Below, piece by piece: positions 34,923 through 43,811 of a DNA stretch of 64,000 nucleotides (its first letter is position 1; each line of letters starts with the position of its first letter). The DNA is taken from the NCBI GenBank assembly GCA_963675625.1, contig OY776497.1:558001-622000 (forward strand). The letters run 5' to 3'. The DNA is from F22 sp963675625. GTDB taxonomy: Bacteria; Bacteroidota; Bacteroidia; Bacteroidales; Bacteroidaceae. Made by a program: the position numbers and the translations under genes. The notes under the pieces are model-generated. The model was not told the DNA's origin, searched no databases, and saw nothing but the letters and a program-made list of their open reading frames with translations.

Positions 34923-37847
34923 ATGCAAGAGAACGAAAAAATAGAAGTAATAGGTGCCCGCGTGCACAATCTAAAGAATATTGACGTTACTATACCACGT
35001 GACGCATTGACTGTAGTGACTGGACTGAGTGGTAGTGGAAAATCTTCACTAGCCTTCGACACTATATTTGCCGAAGGCCAGCGTCGATATATCGAAACAT
35101 TTTCTGCATATGCCCGCAATATGTTGGGCAATATGGAGAAGCCCGATGTAGACCAAATCACAGGACTATCCCCAGTTATTTCTATCGAACAAAAAACAAC
35201 CAATCGCAATCCACGTTCCACAGTCGGTACCATTACCGAAGTGTATGACTACCTGCGCTTGCTATATGCTAGAGCTGGACAACCCGTCAGCTATCTCTCT
35301 GGCGAACCCATGGTCAAATATACAGAAGATCAGATCATTGATATGATTATCGACCAATACCAAGGGAAACGTATCTACCTACTAGCTCCTGTAGTCATGG
35401 GCCGTAAAGGTCACTACAGAGATCTTTTTGAGTCGGTACGCCGTAAAGGGTATTTGCAAGTTCGAACAGACGGAGAGATACGAGACATTATCTTTGGGAT
35501 GAAATTAGATCGATACAAGAACCACGATGTTGAAGTGGTTGTTGATAAATTGGTCTGCCACAACGATGATTATACACGCATTCGTGAGAGTGTCCAAAAG
35601 GCACTCAAGATCGGTGAAGGTTTGATCTTCGTCTTGGATGCATCGAGTGAATTAATGCGTCGCTTTAGTAAACGCTTGATGTGTCCTGTCACTGGATTGG
35701 CATACGATGTGCCTGCCCCTCATAGCTTTTCATTCAATAGTCCCAAGGGCTATTGTCCCAAATGTAAAGGACTAGGAGAAATCAGTCAAGTAGATGTCGA
35801 CTTAGTGATTCCTGATCGTCGATTGAGCATTGCCCAAGGCGGTATTGCTCCATTAGGAAAAATAAAAAGTTTTATCATGCTGCAAATAGCCAGTTTGCTA
35901 GCACCATACGATGCCGATTTAAATACTCCTATTGAAAATTTCCCGGATGATTTAATAGAAGAAATTATCTACGGCTCATCTGAACGCATCAAAGTAATAA
36001 ATCCCAATACAGGCAAAGAACTATATACAGAATATGATGGTGTAGCCAAATACATCCAAGATCAAATTACGGAGGATGCACCTAAGAAGCTACAAAACTG
36101 GGCTGAACAATTCAGCAAGATGAGTACCTGTCCTGAATGTCAAGGAAAAAGGCTCAATAAAGTGGCTTTGCACTATTTTATTGACGATAAGAACATTGCT
36201 GACCTCGCCCAAATGGACGTCATCACTTTGCATTACTGGTTGAGTCATGTAGAAGAACGATTAAGTAATCGACAGCAACTTATCGCCCACGAGATTATCA
36301 AAGAAATAACCACCCGCTTGAGCTTCTTACTAGATGTAGGAGTAGGCTATTTATCCTTAAACCGCACCTCACGTACCTTGTCTGGTGGGGAAAGTCAACG
36401 TATTCGTCTTGCCACACAAGTGGGTTCGCAACTGGTCAATGTACTGTATATACTAGATGAACCAAGTATCGGATTACACCAAAGAGACAATGTACGACTC
36501 ATTCGTTCTTTGGAGCAATTGCGAGATGCAGGTAATAGTGTTATTGTGGTAGAACATGATAAAGACATGATGCTATCCGCAGATTGGATCTTGGACCTAG
36601 GTCCCAAAGCTGGTCGTCATGGTGGAGAGCTTGTCTATATGGGCACACCACAAGATATGCTACACACAGACACGATGACTGCTCAGTACCTCAATGGAAA
36701 GATGGAGATACCGATGCCAGATCAACGCAGTTTGGGGGATGGTACAAAAATCAGTCTATTGGGTGCTAGCGGAAACAACCTCAAGCACATTGATGTAGAC
36801 ATTCCACTGGGGTTGTTTCTCTGCGTCACAGGTGTATCAGGTAGCGGAAAGTCGACGCTTGTCAACGGTACCTTGCAACCTATTCTGTCGAAACACTACA
36901 ACCACAGTCTGAAAGATCCTCTACCATATGATCGTATAGAAGGCATCGAAAATATTGATAAAGTGATTACCGTAGATCAATCTCCTATTGGTCGTTCATC
37001 TCGTTCCACACCCGCCACATACACGGGCGTGTTTGACGATATTCGTAACCTTTTCGTGTCTCTTCCAGAAGCCAAAATCCGTGCATATAGTAAGGGACGT
37101 TTCTCATATAATGTGGGCAAAGGGCGTTGTGAAGAATGCAAGGGACTGGGGTACCGAGTTGTTGAGATGAACTTCTTGCCCGATGTGCATGTGCCGTGCC
37201 ACGTATGCAATGGCTTGCGTTACAACCGTGAAACCATGGAAGTACGCTACAAAGGCAAATCGATAGGTGACGTTCTAGAGATGAGTGTGAACGAAGCAGT
37301 CGACTTTTTCGAACATATACCTAGCATTGCCCATAAGATCAAGATGATCCAAGAAGTGGGACTAGGCTATATCAAACTCGGCCAAAATAGCACCACTCTT
37401 TCCGGTGGAGAATCACAACGTATCAAACTAGCCACAGAGTTGAGCCGTAAAGATACAGGGAATACCTTATATATATTGGACGAGCCAACGACTGGTTTGC
37501 ATTTTGAAGATATACGTATTTTGGTCGATGTCTTACGTCGATTGGTTGAAGCAGGCAATACAGTACTCGTTATTGAACACAATCTAGACGTCATTCGTAT
37601 TGCCGATTATATCATCGACGTAGGTCCCGAAGGCGGACAAGCTGGAGGAGAGATTATTGCCACAGGTACTCCCGAAGAGATTGCTCAAAACACAAAAAGC
37701 TACACAGCTTCATTTTTGAAAGAAGAGCTCATCCGATTCAAACCTGTACAAACAGAAACAAAAGAACAAATGGACACTCGTCTACAGGCCCTTAAAGACG
37801 AGAAGAAGCAACGTTTTGCAGCTCTTCGTAAAAAGAAAGAGGACTAA
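34923..37847 (+). CDS. uvrA: UvrABC excision-repair subunit UvrA
   Basis: 974 residues. Twin ABC ATPase of nucleotide excision repair. Walker A GLSGSGKSS near residue 35 and GVSGSGKST near 637; signatures LSGGESQRIRLA and LSGGESQRIKLA; LDEPSIGLHQRD and LDEPTTGLHFED. The second zinc module is complete (CEECKGLG...CHVCNG). The first reads CPVTG...CPKCKG, so the usual second Cys is Thr, a feature I believe is common in Bacteroidetes UvrA. A Lys/Glu-rich tail ends the protein. Its stop overlaps the ybaK ATG (TAATG). Confidence 0.97.
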   Translation: MQENEKIEVIGARVHNLKNIDVTIPRDALTVVTGLSGSGKSSLAFDTIFAEGQRRYIETFSAYARNMLGNMEKPDVDQITGLSPVISIEQKTTNRNPRSTVGTITEVYDYLRLLYARAGQPVSYLSGEPMVKYTEDQIIDMIIDQYQGKRIYLLAPVVMGRKGHYRDLFESVRRKGYLQVRTDGEIRDIIFGMKLDRYKNHDVEVVVDKLVCHNDDYTRIRESVQKALKIGEGLIFVLDASSELMRRFSKRLMCPVTGLAYDVPAPHSFSFNSPKGYCPKCKGLGEISQVDVDLVIPDRRLSIAQGGIAPLGKIKSFIMLQIASLLAPYDADLNTPIENFPDDLIEEIIYGSSERIKVINPNTGKELYTEYDGVAKYIQDQITEDAPKKLQNWAEQFSKMSTCPECQGKRLNKVALHYFIDDKNIADLAQMDVITLHYWLSHVEERLSNRQQLIAHEIIKEITTRLSFLLDVGVGYLSLNRTSRTLSGGESQRIRLATQVGSQLVNVLYILDEPSIGLHQRDNVRLIRSLEQLRDAGNSVIVVEHDKDMMLSADWILDLGPKAGRHGGELVYMGTPQDMLHTDTMTAQYLNGKMEIPMPDQRSLGDGTKISLLGASGNNLKHIDVDIPLGLFLCVTGVSGSGKSTLVNGTLQPILSKHYNHSLKDPLPYDRIEGIENIDKVITVDQSPIGRSSRSTPATYTGVFDDIRNLFVSLPEAKIRAYSKGRFSYNVGKGRCEECKGLGYRVVEMNFLPDVHVPCHVCNGLRYNRETMEVRYKGKSIGDVLEMSVNEAVDFFEHIPSIAHKIKMIQEVGLGYIKLGQNSTTLSGGESQRIKLATELSRKDTGNTLYILDEPTTGLHFEDIRILVDVLRRLVEAGNTVLVIEHNLDVIRIADYIIDVGPEGGQAGGEIIATGTPEEIAQNTKSYTASFLKEELIRFKPVQTETKEQMDTRLQALKDEKKQRFAALRKKKED

Positions 37848-38332
37848 TGAAAAAAGATAAGATACATAAAACAAATGTAGCCCGCCTGTGTGACGCAGCC
37901 AAGGTCGATTATACGCTTGTATCCTACGAAGTGGATGAAAGTGATCTGACTGCAACTCATGTGGCCGCCCAATTAAATCAAGATGTAGAACAAGTCTTCA
38001 AAACCCTTGTTTTACTAGGCGACAAGACAGGACACTTCGTATGTGTCATTCCTGCCAAAGCTGAGGTCAATCTAAAAATGGCCGCCAAAGCATCAGGGAA
38101 TAAAAAATGCGATTTAATCCCTATGAAGTCACTATTAGGATTGACAGGATACATCCGTGGAGCTTGCTCCCCTATTGGTATGAAGAAACCATTTCCTACC
38201 TACATACATCCCACCTGCATGGACTTTGAGTATATCTTTGTCAGCGCTGGACAAAGAGGGCTGCAACTTAAAATTGCTCCACAGGATCTTAAAAACATGG
38301 CACATGCTGATTTGGTAGCACTTTTTGATTGA
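37847..38332 (+). CDS. ybaK: Cys-tRNA(Pro)/Cys-tRNA(Cys) deacylase YbaK
   Basis: 161 residues. Editing-domain family: VARLCDAAKVDYTLVSYE, ATHVAAQLNQDVEQVFKTLVL, CVIPAKAEVNLKMAAKASGNKK, YIRGACSPIGMKK, then FVSAGQRGLQLKIAPQDL. It hydrolyses mischarged Cys-tRNAPro in trans. Its ATG overlaps the uvrA stop by one base, so it is translated from the uvrA mRNA. Confidence 0.93.
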   Translation: MKKDKIHKTNVARLCDAAKVDYTLVSYEVDESDLTATHVAAQLNQDVEQVFKTLVLLGDKTGHFVCVIPAKAEVNLKMAAKASGNKKCDLIPMKSLLGLTGYIRGACSPIGMKKPFPTYIHPTCMDFEYIFVSAGQRGLQLKIAPQDLKNMAHADLVALFD

Positions 38333-38395
38333 TTTTTACTAGAATATGCGTACATTTGTGCTGACTATTAAACTATTAATCTAAACTGTCATACT

Positions 38396-40060
38396 ATGTT
38401 CAAAGGACAACCTAAGGGATTATATGCCCTAGCCTTAGCAAACACAGGTGAGCGCTTTGGGTATTATACCATGCTTGCCATTTTTGTGCTGTACATCCAA
38501 GCTAAATTTGGTTTTAGTGCCGCAGCAGCATCTTCCATTTACAGCAATTTCCTTGCTGCTGTTTATTTCACGCCACTGATTGGTGGTATCCTAGCCGATA
38601 AATTTGGTTATGGTAAAATGGTAACCACAGGTATCGTCGTCATGTTCTGTGGGTATTTGTTACTAGCTTTCCCATTTGATGCTAGCATTAGTGAGTACAT
38701 GATGTATGGAGCCTTACTAGCGATATCTGTTGGTACAGGTCTCTTCAAGGGGAACCTCCAAGTCATGGTCGGTAACTTATACGACAAGCCAGCTCTACAA
38801 AGCAAGCGCGACTCGGCCTTTAGCCTTTTCTATATGGCGATTAACATTGGTGCTTTGTTCGCTCCTGGTGCAGCGACATGGATTACCAACTACGTATTAA
38901 AAGGACATGGTTTTACATACAATGCAGAAATTCCTGCTTTAGCCCACAAACTCTTTGATGGTACATTGACAGAAGCTGGTCACGAAGCATTAGTCAACCT
39001 TCAAGCTGCTCAAGGTTTTACAGGTAGCTTAGAAGCATTCGGTCATAAATATATTGATATTCTTTCTGGTGCCTACAATTATGGTTTCGCAGTGGCATGT
39101 ATCTCATTGGTTGTTTCTATGGCAATCTATCTAATCTTCAAACCTACCTTTGCATATGCCAATGTGAAGAAAGCAGAAGGTGCTGCTTCCGATGAACCAG
39201 TAGAAGAATTGACACCTAAACAAACACGCGCACGTATCACAGCGTTGATACTTGTATTTGCTGTAGTTATCTTCTTCTGGATGGCCTTCCACCAAAATGG
39301 TTTAACCATGACATTCTTTGCTCGTGACTATACAGCCCGTGCCGTAGAAGGTGCTGACCGTCTAGGTTTCAGCGTTTGGATTTTGGCCTTAGCTGTTATT
39401 TTAATTTACTCAGCAGTCAGTTTCTTCCAAACGAAAGAAGGGCGCACTAAAATCATTTCAGGTATTGTATCTGTAGCTGCTATAGTTGGTATTTCATCGA
39501 TCTACTTCGGTTTACCAGAATCAGTTGACGTGCTTCCACAAACATTCCAACAATTCAACCCATTCTTCGTAGTGGCCTTGACTCCATTCTCGCTATTGTT
39601 ATTCCAATCACTTGCAGCGAAAGGCAAAGAGCCATCAGCACCCCGCAAGATTGGTATGGGTATGCTTGTTGCCGCTCTTGGTTTCATCGTACTAGCTACT
39701 TGTTCATTCGGCCTACCTAGCCCAGCTGCACTGGGAACAACTCCAATGCAAGAAGCTGACTTGGTCTCTACAAACTGGTTGATCTCAACTTACTTGATAC
39801 TAACTTTCGCTGAGTTGTTACTATCTCCTATGGGTATCAGCTTCGTCTCTAAGGTAGCTCCTCCTAAGTTCAAGGGTATGATGATGGGACTTTGGTTCGT
39901 AGCTACAGCTCTTGGTAATAAGTTGACTGATATACCTGGAAAGCTATGGGAAAGTGGCTTACCACTTTGGTCTGTATGGGGAGTCTTGATTGCCCTATGT
40001 CTAGTGTCAGCTATCTTTATCTTCTCTATTATGAAGAAACTAGAAAACGCAACCAAATAA
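38396..40060 (+). CDS. POT/PTR-family proton-dependent oligopeptide transporter
   Basis: 554 residues, about 14 membrane spans. Family motifs: the ExERF-like GERFGYYTMLAIFVLY at the first helix, FTPLIGGILADKFGYGKMVTTG, GLFKGNLQVMVGNLY, DSAFSLFYMAINIGALFAPG and the later FFWMAFHQNGLTMTFF. It imports di- and tripeptides with protons across the inner membrane. It lies 63 bp after ybaK and ends at a strong terminator. Confidence 0.93.
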   Translation: MFKGQPKGLYALALANTGERFGYYTMLAIFVLYIQAKFGFSAAAASSIYSNFLAAVYFTPLIGGILADKFGYGKMVTTGIVVMFCGYLLLAFPFDASISEYMMYGALLAISVGTGLFKGNLQVMVGNLYDKPALQSKRDSAFSLFYMAINIGALFAPGAATWITNYVLKGHGFTYNAEIPALAHKLFDGTLTEAGHEALVNLQAAQGFTGSLEAFGHKYIDILSGAYNYGFAVACISLVVSMAIYLIFKPTFAYANVKKAEGAASDEPVEELTPKQTRARITALILVFAVVIFFWMAFHQNGLTMTFFARDYTARAVEGADRLGFSVWILALAVILIYSAVSFFQTKEGRTKIISGIVSVAAIVGISSIYFGLPESVDVLPQTFQQFNPFFVVALTPFSLLLFQSLAAKGKEPSAPRKIGMGMLVAALGFIVLATCSFGLPSPAALGTTPMQEADLVSTNWLISTYLILTFAELLLSPMGISFVSKVAPPKFKGMMMGLWFVATALGNKLTDIPGKLWESGLPLWSVWGVLIALCLVSAIFIFSIMKKLENATK

Positions 40061-40084
40061 CGACGTTAATAATATGTACGAATG

Positions 40085-40112
40085 AGGGTGGGTCATTTTA
40101 TTGATCCACCCT
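40085..40112. terminator. Bidirectional terminator after the peptide transporter
   Basis: AGGGTGGGTC and GATCCACCCT form a 10-bp stem with one G-T pair, followed by a T-rich tail, between convergent genes. Confidence 0.8.
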
Positions 40113-40136
40113 TATTTTATATAGACATAGCATTGT

Positions 40137-40670
40137 TTATCTAAAATCATCTTCACCGTGTCTTAAAAGTTTTTCCTTCATCCATAGATAACGTAATTCT
40201 TCGGCATATCTGGCAGCACGGTCCAAGTCTCTCTGCGTAGGCACCACAAAGCGTCCTAAATTCAAATTGTGCCGCAGGTCATACATCTTCACCCTAGTGG
40301 CCAATAAGTTGGTACTAATCTTACGAATATAGGTACGTCTATCGGGTGCAGATAAACGATTTAACAGCTTCAAAGCACACTCTATTTCTTTAAATTCCTC
40401 ATCAGTAACCAACAAAGCTGTGGGGTGTTCACGTACATAAGCATCACAATCGCGACGCAATCGATTCATCAACTCATCCAATAAGATATCTGTATCTTCA
40501 ATGGCATCGTGCAAGTACCCCAACACTTGCTCCTTCCATTCCTCCCCCAAAGAACTGACGTAAGACAAGTGCCCAAAGAAATAATCCACACCAGCTTTAT
40601 CAGTCTGTCCAGCATGCAGTTCTCTTGCAATTCCAGCTGCAATCAATACGGGATAAAATACACTGCTCAT
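40137..40670 (-). CDS. HD-domain phosphohydrolase-like protein
   Basis: 177 residues. The pattern ARELHAGQTDKAGVDYF-GHL ... VLGYLHDAIEDTDI ... VKMYDLRHN is that of the HD domain of RelA/SpoT-type hydrolases and small alarmone hydrolases: His residues in the first helix, the HD pair in YLHDAIEDT, and a distal Asp in YDLRHN. It may hydrolyse (p)ppGpp or another nucleotide; that activity is inferred. It follows the nuclease-like gene by 24 bp, possibly as one transcript. Confidence 0.75.
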   Translation of the reverse strand: MSSVFYPVLIAAGIARELHAGQTDKAGVDYFFGHLSYVSSLGEEWKEQVLGYLHDAIEDTDILLDELMNRLRRDCDAYVREHPTALLVTDEEFKEIECALKLLNRLSAPDRRTYIRKISTNLLATRVKMYDLRHNLNLGRFVVPTQRDLDRAARYAEELRYLWMKEKLLRHGEDDFR

Positions 40671-40694
40671 GACGTAGGATATAATACAAATTAC

Positions 40695-41519
40695 TTACTC
40701 AAAATACAACACCTCAATATCACCAAAATCAGTAATAATAGGATAGGCAGATAGCATGCGTGCAAAAAGCTGATTGAGCTTTGCGCTAGAATCTTCATGA
40801 CTAAAGTGAGCCACAATATCTGTGGCATATCGCACAGTATTCAATGTGATAAGCACATTGAAATGCTCACTGAAATGTAAATTTTCCACACTCCTCACAA
40901 TTTCATGTTCGTAGACACGTACATCTTCGCGAGACAACACCCCCTTTTCACAAAACAACTGATACCATAGAACCGCTTGTTTGGGCCTGTCCATACATGC
41001 CGAAGCCGCCCTATGCAACAATTGGTAAGGCATATTTTCAATAAAGGAAGACGTAGCCGAAATGGTCGTATCAAGAAATGGATTGAGCAAATCACACCAA
41101 CCATCTAGCACCGCTAGTCGATTGGCATACGAGCCCTCTTTGAGCCATTGACTGACCGTTTGATGCTGATAATCGAGCATCTCGGTAAATTGTGCTTCAA
41201 CAGCGATCTGTATATCATCAGCAGACAGCATTAAATCGGTTACAGATGCTTTTTCTTTGCCTTTGGGTGGGAAGACAGAAAACTCAAAGGCCTTAGTCAT
41301 ACTATTCCACTTCTCTTTTGAAATACCTAGGGGGAGACTTTCCAATTCCTTGAAAAGAGCCAAATGATGTTTTTCATTCCAGTACTCCATTAACGGCACA
41401 GTAGATGTCCGAAAAGTGTTCAAGATACAATTGTCTTTATCGATACTCATCTCTTGAAGCTTTTCAGTCGCACATGTCCCATTTTGCGGATCTCCATAAA
41501 AGCACTTTGAATATAGCAT
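40695..41519 (-). CDS. Nuclease-like protein of PD-(D/E)xK type (DUF6946/PGN_0703-like), possibly inactive
   Basis: 274 residues, tentative family. Residues ~80-120 read FEFSVFPPKGKEKASVTDLMLSADD then IQIAVEAQFTEM, which resembles the Asp...Glu-x-Lys core of PD-(D/E)xK nucleases, and a later segment YQLLHRAASACMD ... AVLWYQLF fits putative restriction endonucleases of the PGN_0703/DUF6946 kind as I remember them. The catalytic Lys position is Gln here (EAQ). The start could be Met25 (41447). No methylase or specificity gene is nearby. Confidence 0.5.
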   Translation of the reverse strand: MLYSKCFYGDPQNGTCATEKLQEMSIDKDNCILNTFRTSTVPLMEYWNEKHHLALFKELESLPLGISKEKWNSMTKAFEFSVFPPKGKEKASVTDLMLSADDIQIAVEAQFTEMLDYQHQTVSQWLKEGSYANRLAVLDGWCDLLNPFLDTTISATSSFIENMPYQLLHRAASACMDRPKQAVLWYQLFCEKGVLSREDVRVYEHEIVRSVENLHFSEHFNVLITLNTVRYATDIVAHFSHEDSSAKLNQLFARMLSAYPIITDFGDIEVLYFE

Positions 41520-41722
41520 GTCTCCATAGATTAATTAGGTACGTATTTCTTCACCTTACAAATATAACGCTAATATTTAATTTTTCAAAACAAAACACAT
41601 AAAACTAAAAGAAAGCATCTATTCTTATTTCATAGGATAATTGTACGCACTCGCCTCCACACGACATTTTGATATTAGATATTTTTAATCCTGTTTTACT
41701 ATGCCATTGCGTGTGAATATTG

Positions 41723-41730
41723 TATTTTTG
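41723..41730 (+). promoter_or_regulatory. -7 element of the heavy-metal efflux operon
   Basis: TATTTTTG followed by CC, 8 bp before the ATG at 41738. It overlaps the longer in-frame start at 41720 and so excludes it. A leader this short is unusual. Confidence 0.5.
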
Positions 41731-41737
41731 CCCAACA

Positions 41738-42208
41738 ATGAATCCCAAAATGCCTATACAGTACGGGGCGCTATATCTTGCGCTTATTGCCATGATGTTT
41801 CATTGGTTTATCCCTCATCACGAACATATGTATCATAACAGTCGATATGTGCATATTGTCAACGTACTTTCCGAGGAGACCGATGAGCCAGCAGGGCACG
41901 ACGCATCGTGTCATCATACAGAGCATAAACATACTAGCGGAACGATTCATTCTTGTGCCGAAAATTTCTTTTACCTTATCGTACATGGGGTGCAACTAGC
42001 CTCATCACACATCCAATGGATGCAACCACTATGGTTGTTCCTCCAAGAGCTAGGGGTCAAACTAACTCCTCCAACTATACACATTTTTCCCCATAATTTT
42101 CTCAATTATGATAGGGAAGACACTGTGTACAAGATATCCTATTCTATTGTTTATTTGGTTAAATCATTAGGCTTACGAGCACCTAATGATCGTTTAATTG
42201 CACGCTAA
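41738..42208 (+). CDS. His-rich small membrane protein at the head of the metal-efflux operon
   Basis: 156 residues, family not recognised with certainty. A membrane span (YGALYLALIAMMFHWFI) leads into HHEHMYHNSRYVH and a His/Cys cluster SCHHTEHKHTSGTIHSCAEN, then FFYLIVHGVQLASSH and a second hydrophobic region. Multiple His, Met and two Cys suggest binding of Cu, Ag, Zn or Co. It is 35 bp upstream of the adaptor gene and shares the promoter at 41723, so it likely senses or hands metal to the pump. Confidence 0.65.
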   Translation: MNPKMPIQYGALYLALIAMMFHWFIPHHEHMYHNSRYVHIVNVLSEETDEPAGHDASCHHTEHKHTSGTIHSCAENFFYLIVHGVQLASSHIQWMQPLWLFLQELGVKLTPPTIHIFPHNFLNYDREDTVYKISYSIVYLVKSLGLRAPNDRLIAR

Positions 42209-42243
42209 AATTAAACGAACAATTAATCAAATAACATTGTACA

Positions 42244-43797
42244 ATGCTAGATAAAAAAATTATTTTAGTGTTGACCACATTGCTGGTCATCACATTGCCA
42301 TCGTGTCATTCAGGGCACCATCATTCAGAAGAAAATCACGAAAGCCACACGCACGATAGTCATGAACATCATGGCACCTTCTCCACCACAACATATAGTA
42401 AGGAGTATGAAGTCTTTTCAGAAATGAGTCCATTCATTGCTGGTGAAGAAGCCTCCATTATGGCGCATATCACACAGACTGCAACATACACCCCAGTACC
42501 TGCACACACTACAGTGACCTTACAACTTGCAGATGGGAAAAAGGTGGTGGTCAACCACACATTGTCGCAAGCAACTCGTTTGGGTATATATCGCTTTACA
42601 TTGACCATTCCTTCCCAGATAGAGGGTGACAATCTGCAACCTATCGTAACTGTACATACAGGTGATCAGGAAGTGGCTATTCGCTTGCAGACACAGCCTT
42701 TCTTCACCGCAGATGCACCTGCCCATGCTTATGTAGAAAGCCACACGATACATGCCGTCAATGCTGTTTCATTTACTAAAGAGCAAAGTTGTAAGATCCC
42801 CTTTCATACAGATATCATCCATCCACAACCATTCAAAAGTGTCATCAAGACTGTTGCACAAGTCCAATCGAGCCAGTCGAATGAACAAACAGTGACCATG
42901 CCTATTGCGGGAACTGTCTCTTTCAACCAACAGATACTCACGAATGGCATGTATGTCCGTAAAGGACAAGTGCTCATGTATGTAGAGCCACAAGGGATAG
43001 GCAGCGAAAATATGGCGGTGGTCTATGCACAAAAACAAGCAGACTATATAGAAGCCAAGGCCAACTTTACCCGCAAAAAACAATTGCTTCAAGAAGGCAT
43101 TGTATCAGAAGCTGATTATCTACAAGCACAAACCACTCTGAAAAAGATAGAGCTAGAATTTGAGAGTATGCAATCCATGCACGTACAATCGAAACAGAAG
43201 ATTGTGGCTCCACTATCGGGTTACATTAAGAACCTAACGATAGATAATGGACAATTTATTCATCGTGGATTACTCTTAATGAGCATAGCCCAAAATCAAT
43301 ATGTCTATTTGGAAGCCCAGGTAGCCCCTAGATATTTCCATCAATTACAATCTTTTTCGACAGCGACTTTTATTGATCCCCAATCTCATAAGAGTATAGC
43401 ACTCGAAGATGTCGGTGGAGAACTGATCAGTTATGATCATAGCCTACAAGATGACCGTACCCTGCTATCTGCTATCTTTAAAATAAAGAACATATACGAC
43501 TGGATTCCAGGGCGCCTCATTGATATGTATATACAGACTAGCGACGAGGCATCGCTTAAGCTCTATGTACCCAACACGGCTATTGTAGAAAGTATGAACC
43601 AATATTTCTTGTACGTTCAAATCAATCCAGAAACATTTGAGCAGCGATTGGTGACATTGGGAGAAACAAATGGACAGTCCACCACTATCCTAAAAGGTCT
43701 GGAAGCAAACGAACGCGTCGTTACAGAAGGGGCTGCACTGATTAAGATCTCACAGAGTACAGGTCAATTAGATCCTCATGCAGGACACTCACATTAA
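42244..43797 (+). CDS. RND efflux periplasmic adaptor (CusB/CzcB family), His-rich lipoprotein
   Basis: 517 residues. Lipobox LPSCHSGHHHSEE followed by a His-rich tract, then an extra N-terminal beta domain (to about 160) and the adaptor core: TMPIAGTVSFNQQILTNGMYVRKGQVLMYV (lipoyl half), a helical hairpin, VAPLSGYIKNLTIDNGQFIHRG (second lipoyl half) and a beta-barrel/membrane-proximal region. The C-terminus is again His-containing (DPHAGHSH). It bridges the RND pump and TolC channel. It sits 14 bp before the pump gene. Confidence 0.92.
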   Translation: MLDKKIILVLTTLLVITLPSCHSGHHHSEENHESHTHDSHEHHGTFSTTTYSKEYEVFSEMSPFIAGEEASIMAHITQTATYTPVPAHTTVTLQLADGKKVVVNHTLSQATRLGIYRFTLTIPSQIEGDNLQPIVTVHTGDQEVAIRLQTQPFFTADAPAHAYVESHTIHAVNAVSFTKEQSCKIPFHTDIIHPQPFKSVIKTVAQVQSSQSNEQTVTMPIAGTVSFNQQILTNGMYVRKGQVLMYVEPQGIGSENMAVVYAQKQADYIEAKANFTRKKQLLQEGIVSEADYLQAQTTLKKIELEFESMQSMHVQSKQKIVAPLSGYIKNLTIDNGQFIHRGLLLMSIAQNQYVYLEAQVAPRYFHQLQSFSTATFIDPQSHKSIALEDVGGELISYDHSLQDDRTLLSAIFKIKNIYDWIPGRLIDMYIQTSDEASLKLYVPNTAIVESMNQYFLYVQINPETFEQRLVTLGETNGQSTTILKGLEANERVVTEGAALIKISQSTGQLDPHAGHSH

Positions 43798-43811
43798 TAA
43801 GGAGGAATCAT

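Noticed and set aside
34923..35233. N-terminal extension of the LysM protein across uvrA
   Set aside because: It is antisense to the conserved start of uvrA; signal peptide and promoter place the real start much later.
34923..37847. UvrA first zinc module as a damaging mutation
   Set aside because: The CPVT...CPKC form appears to be normal for Bacteroidetes UvrA; all ATPase motifs and the second zinc module are intact.
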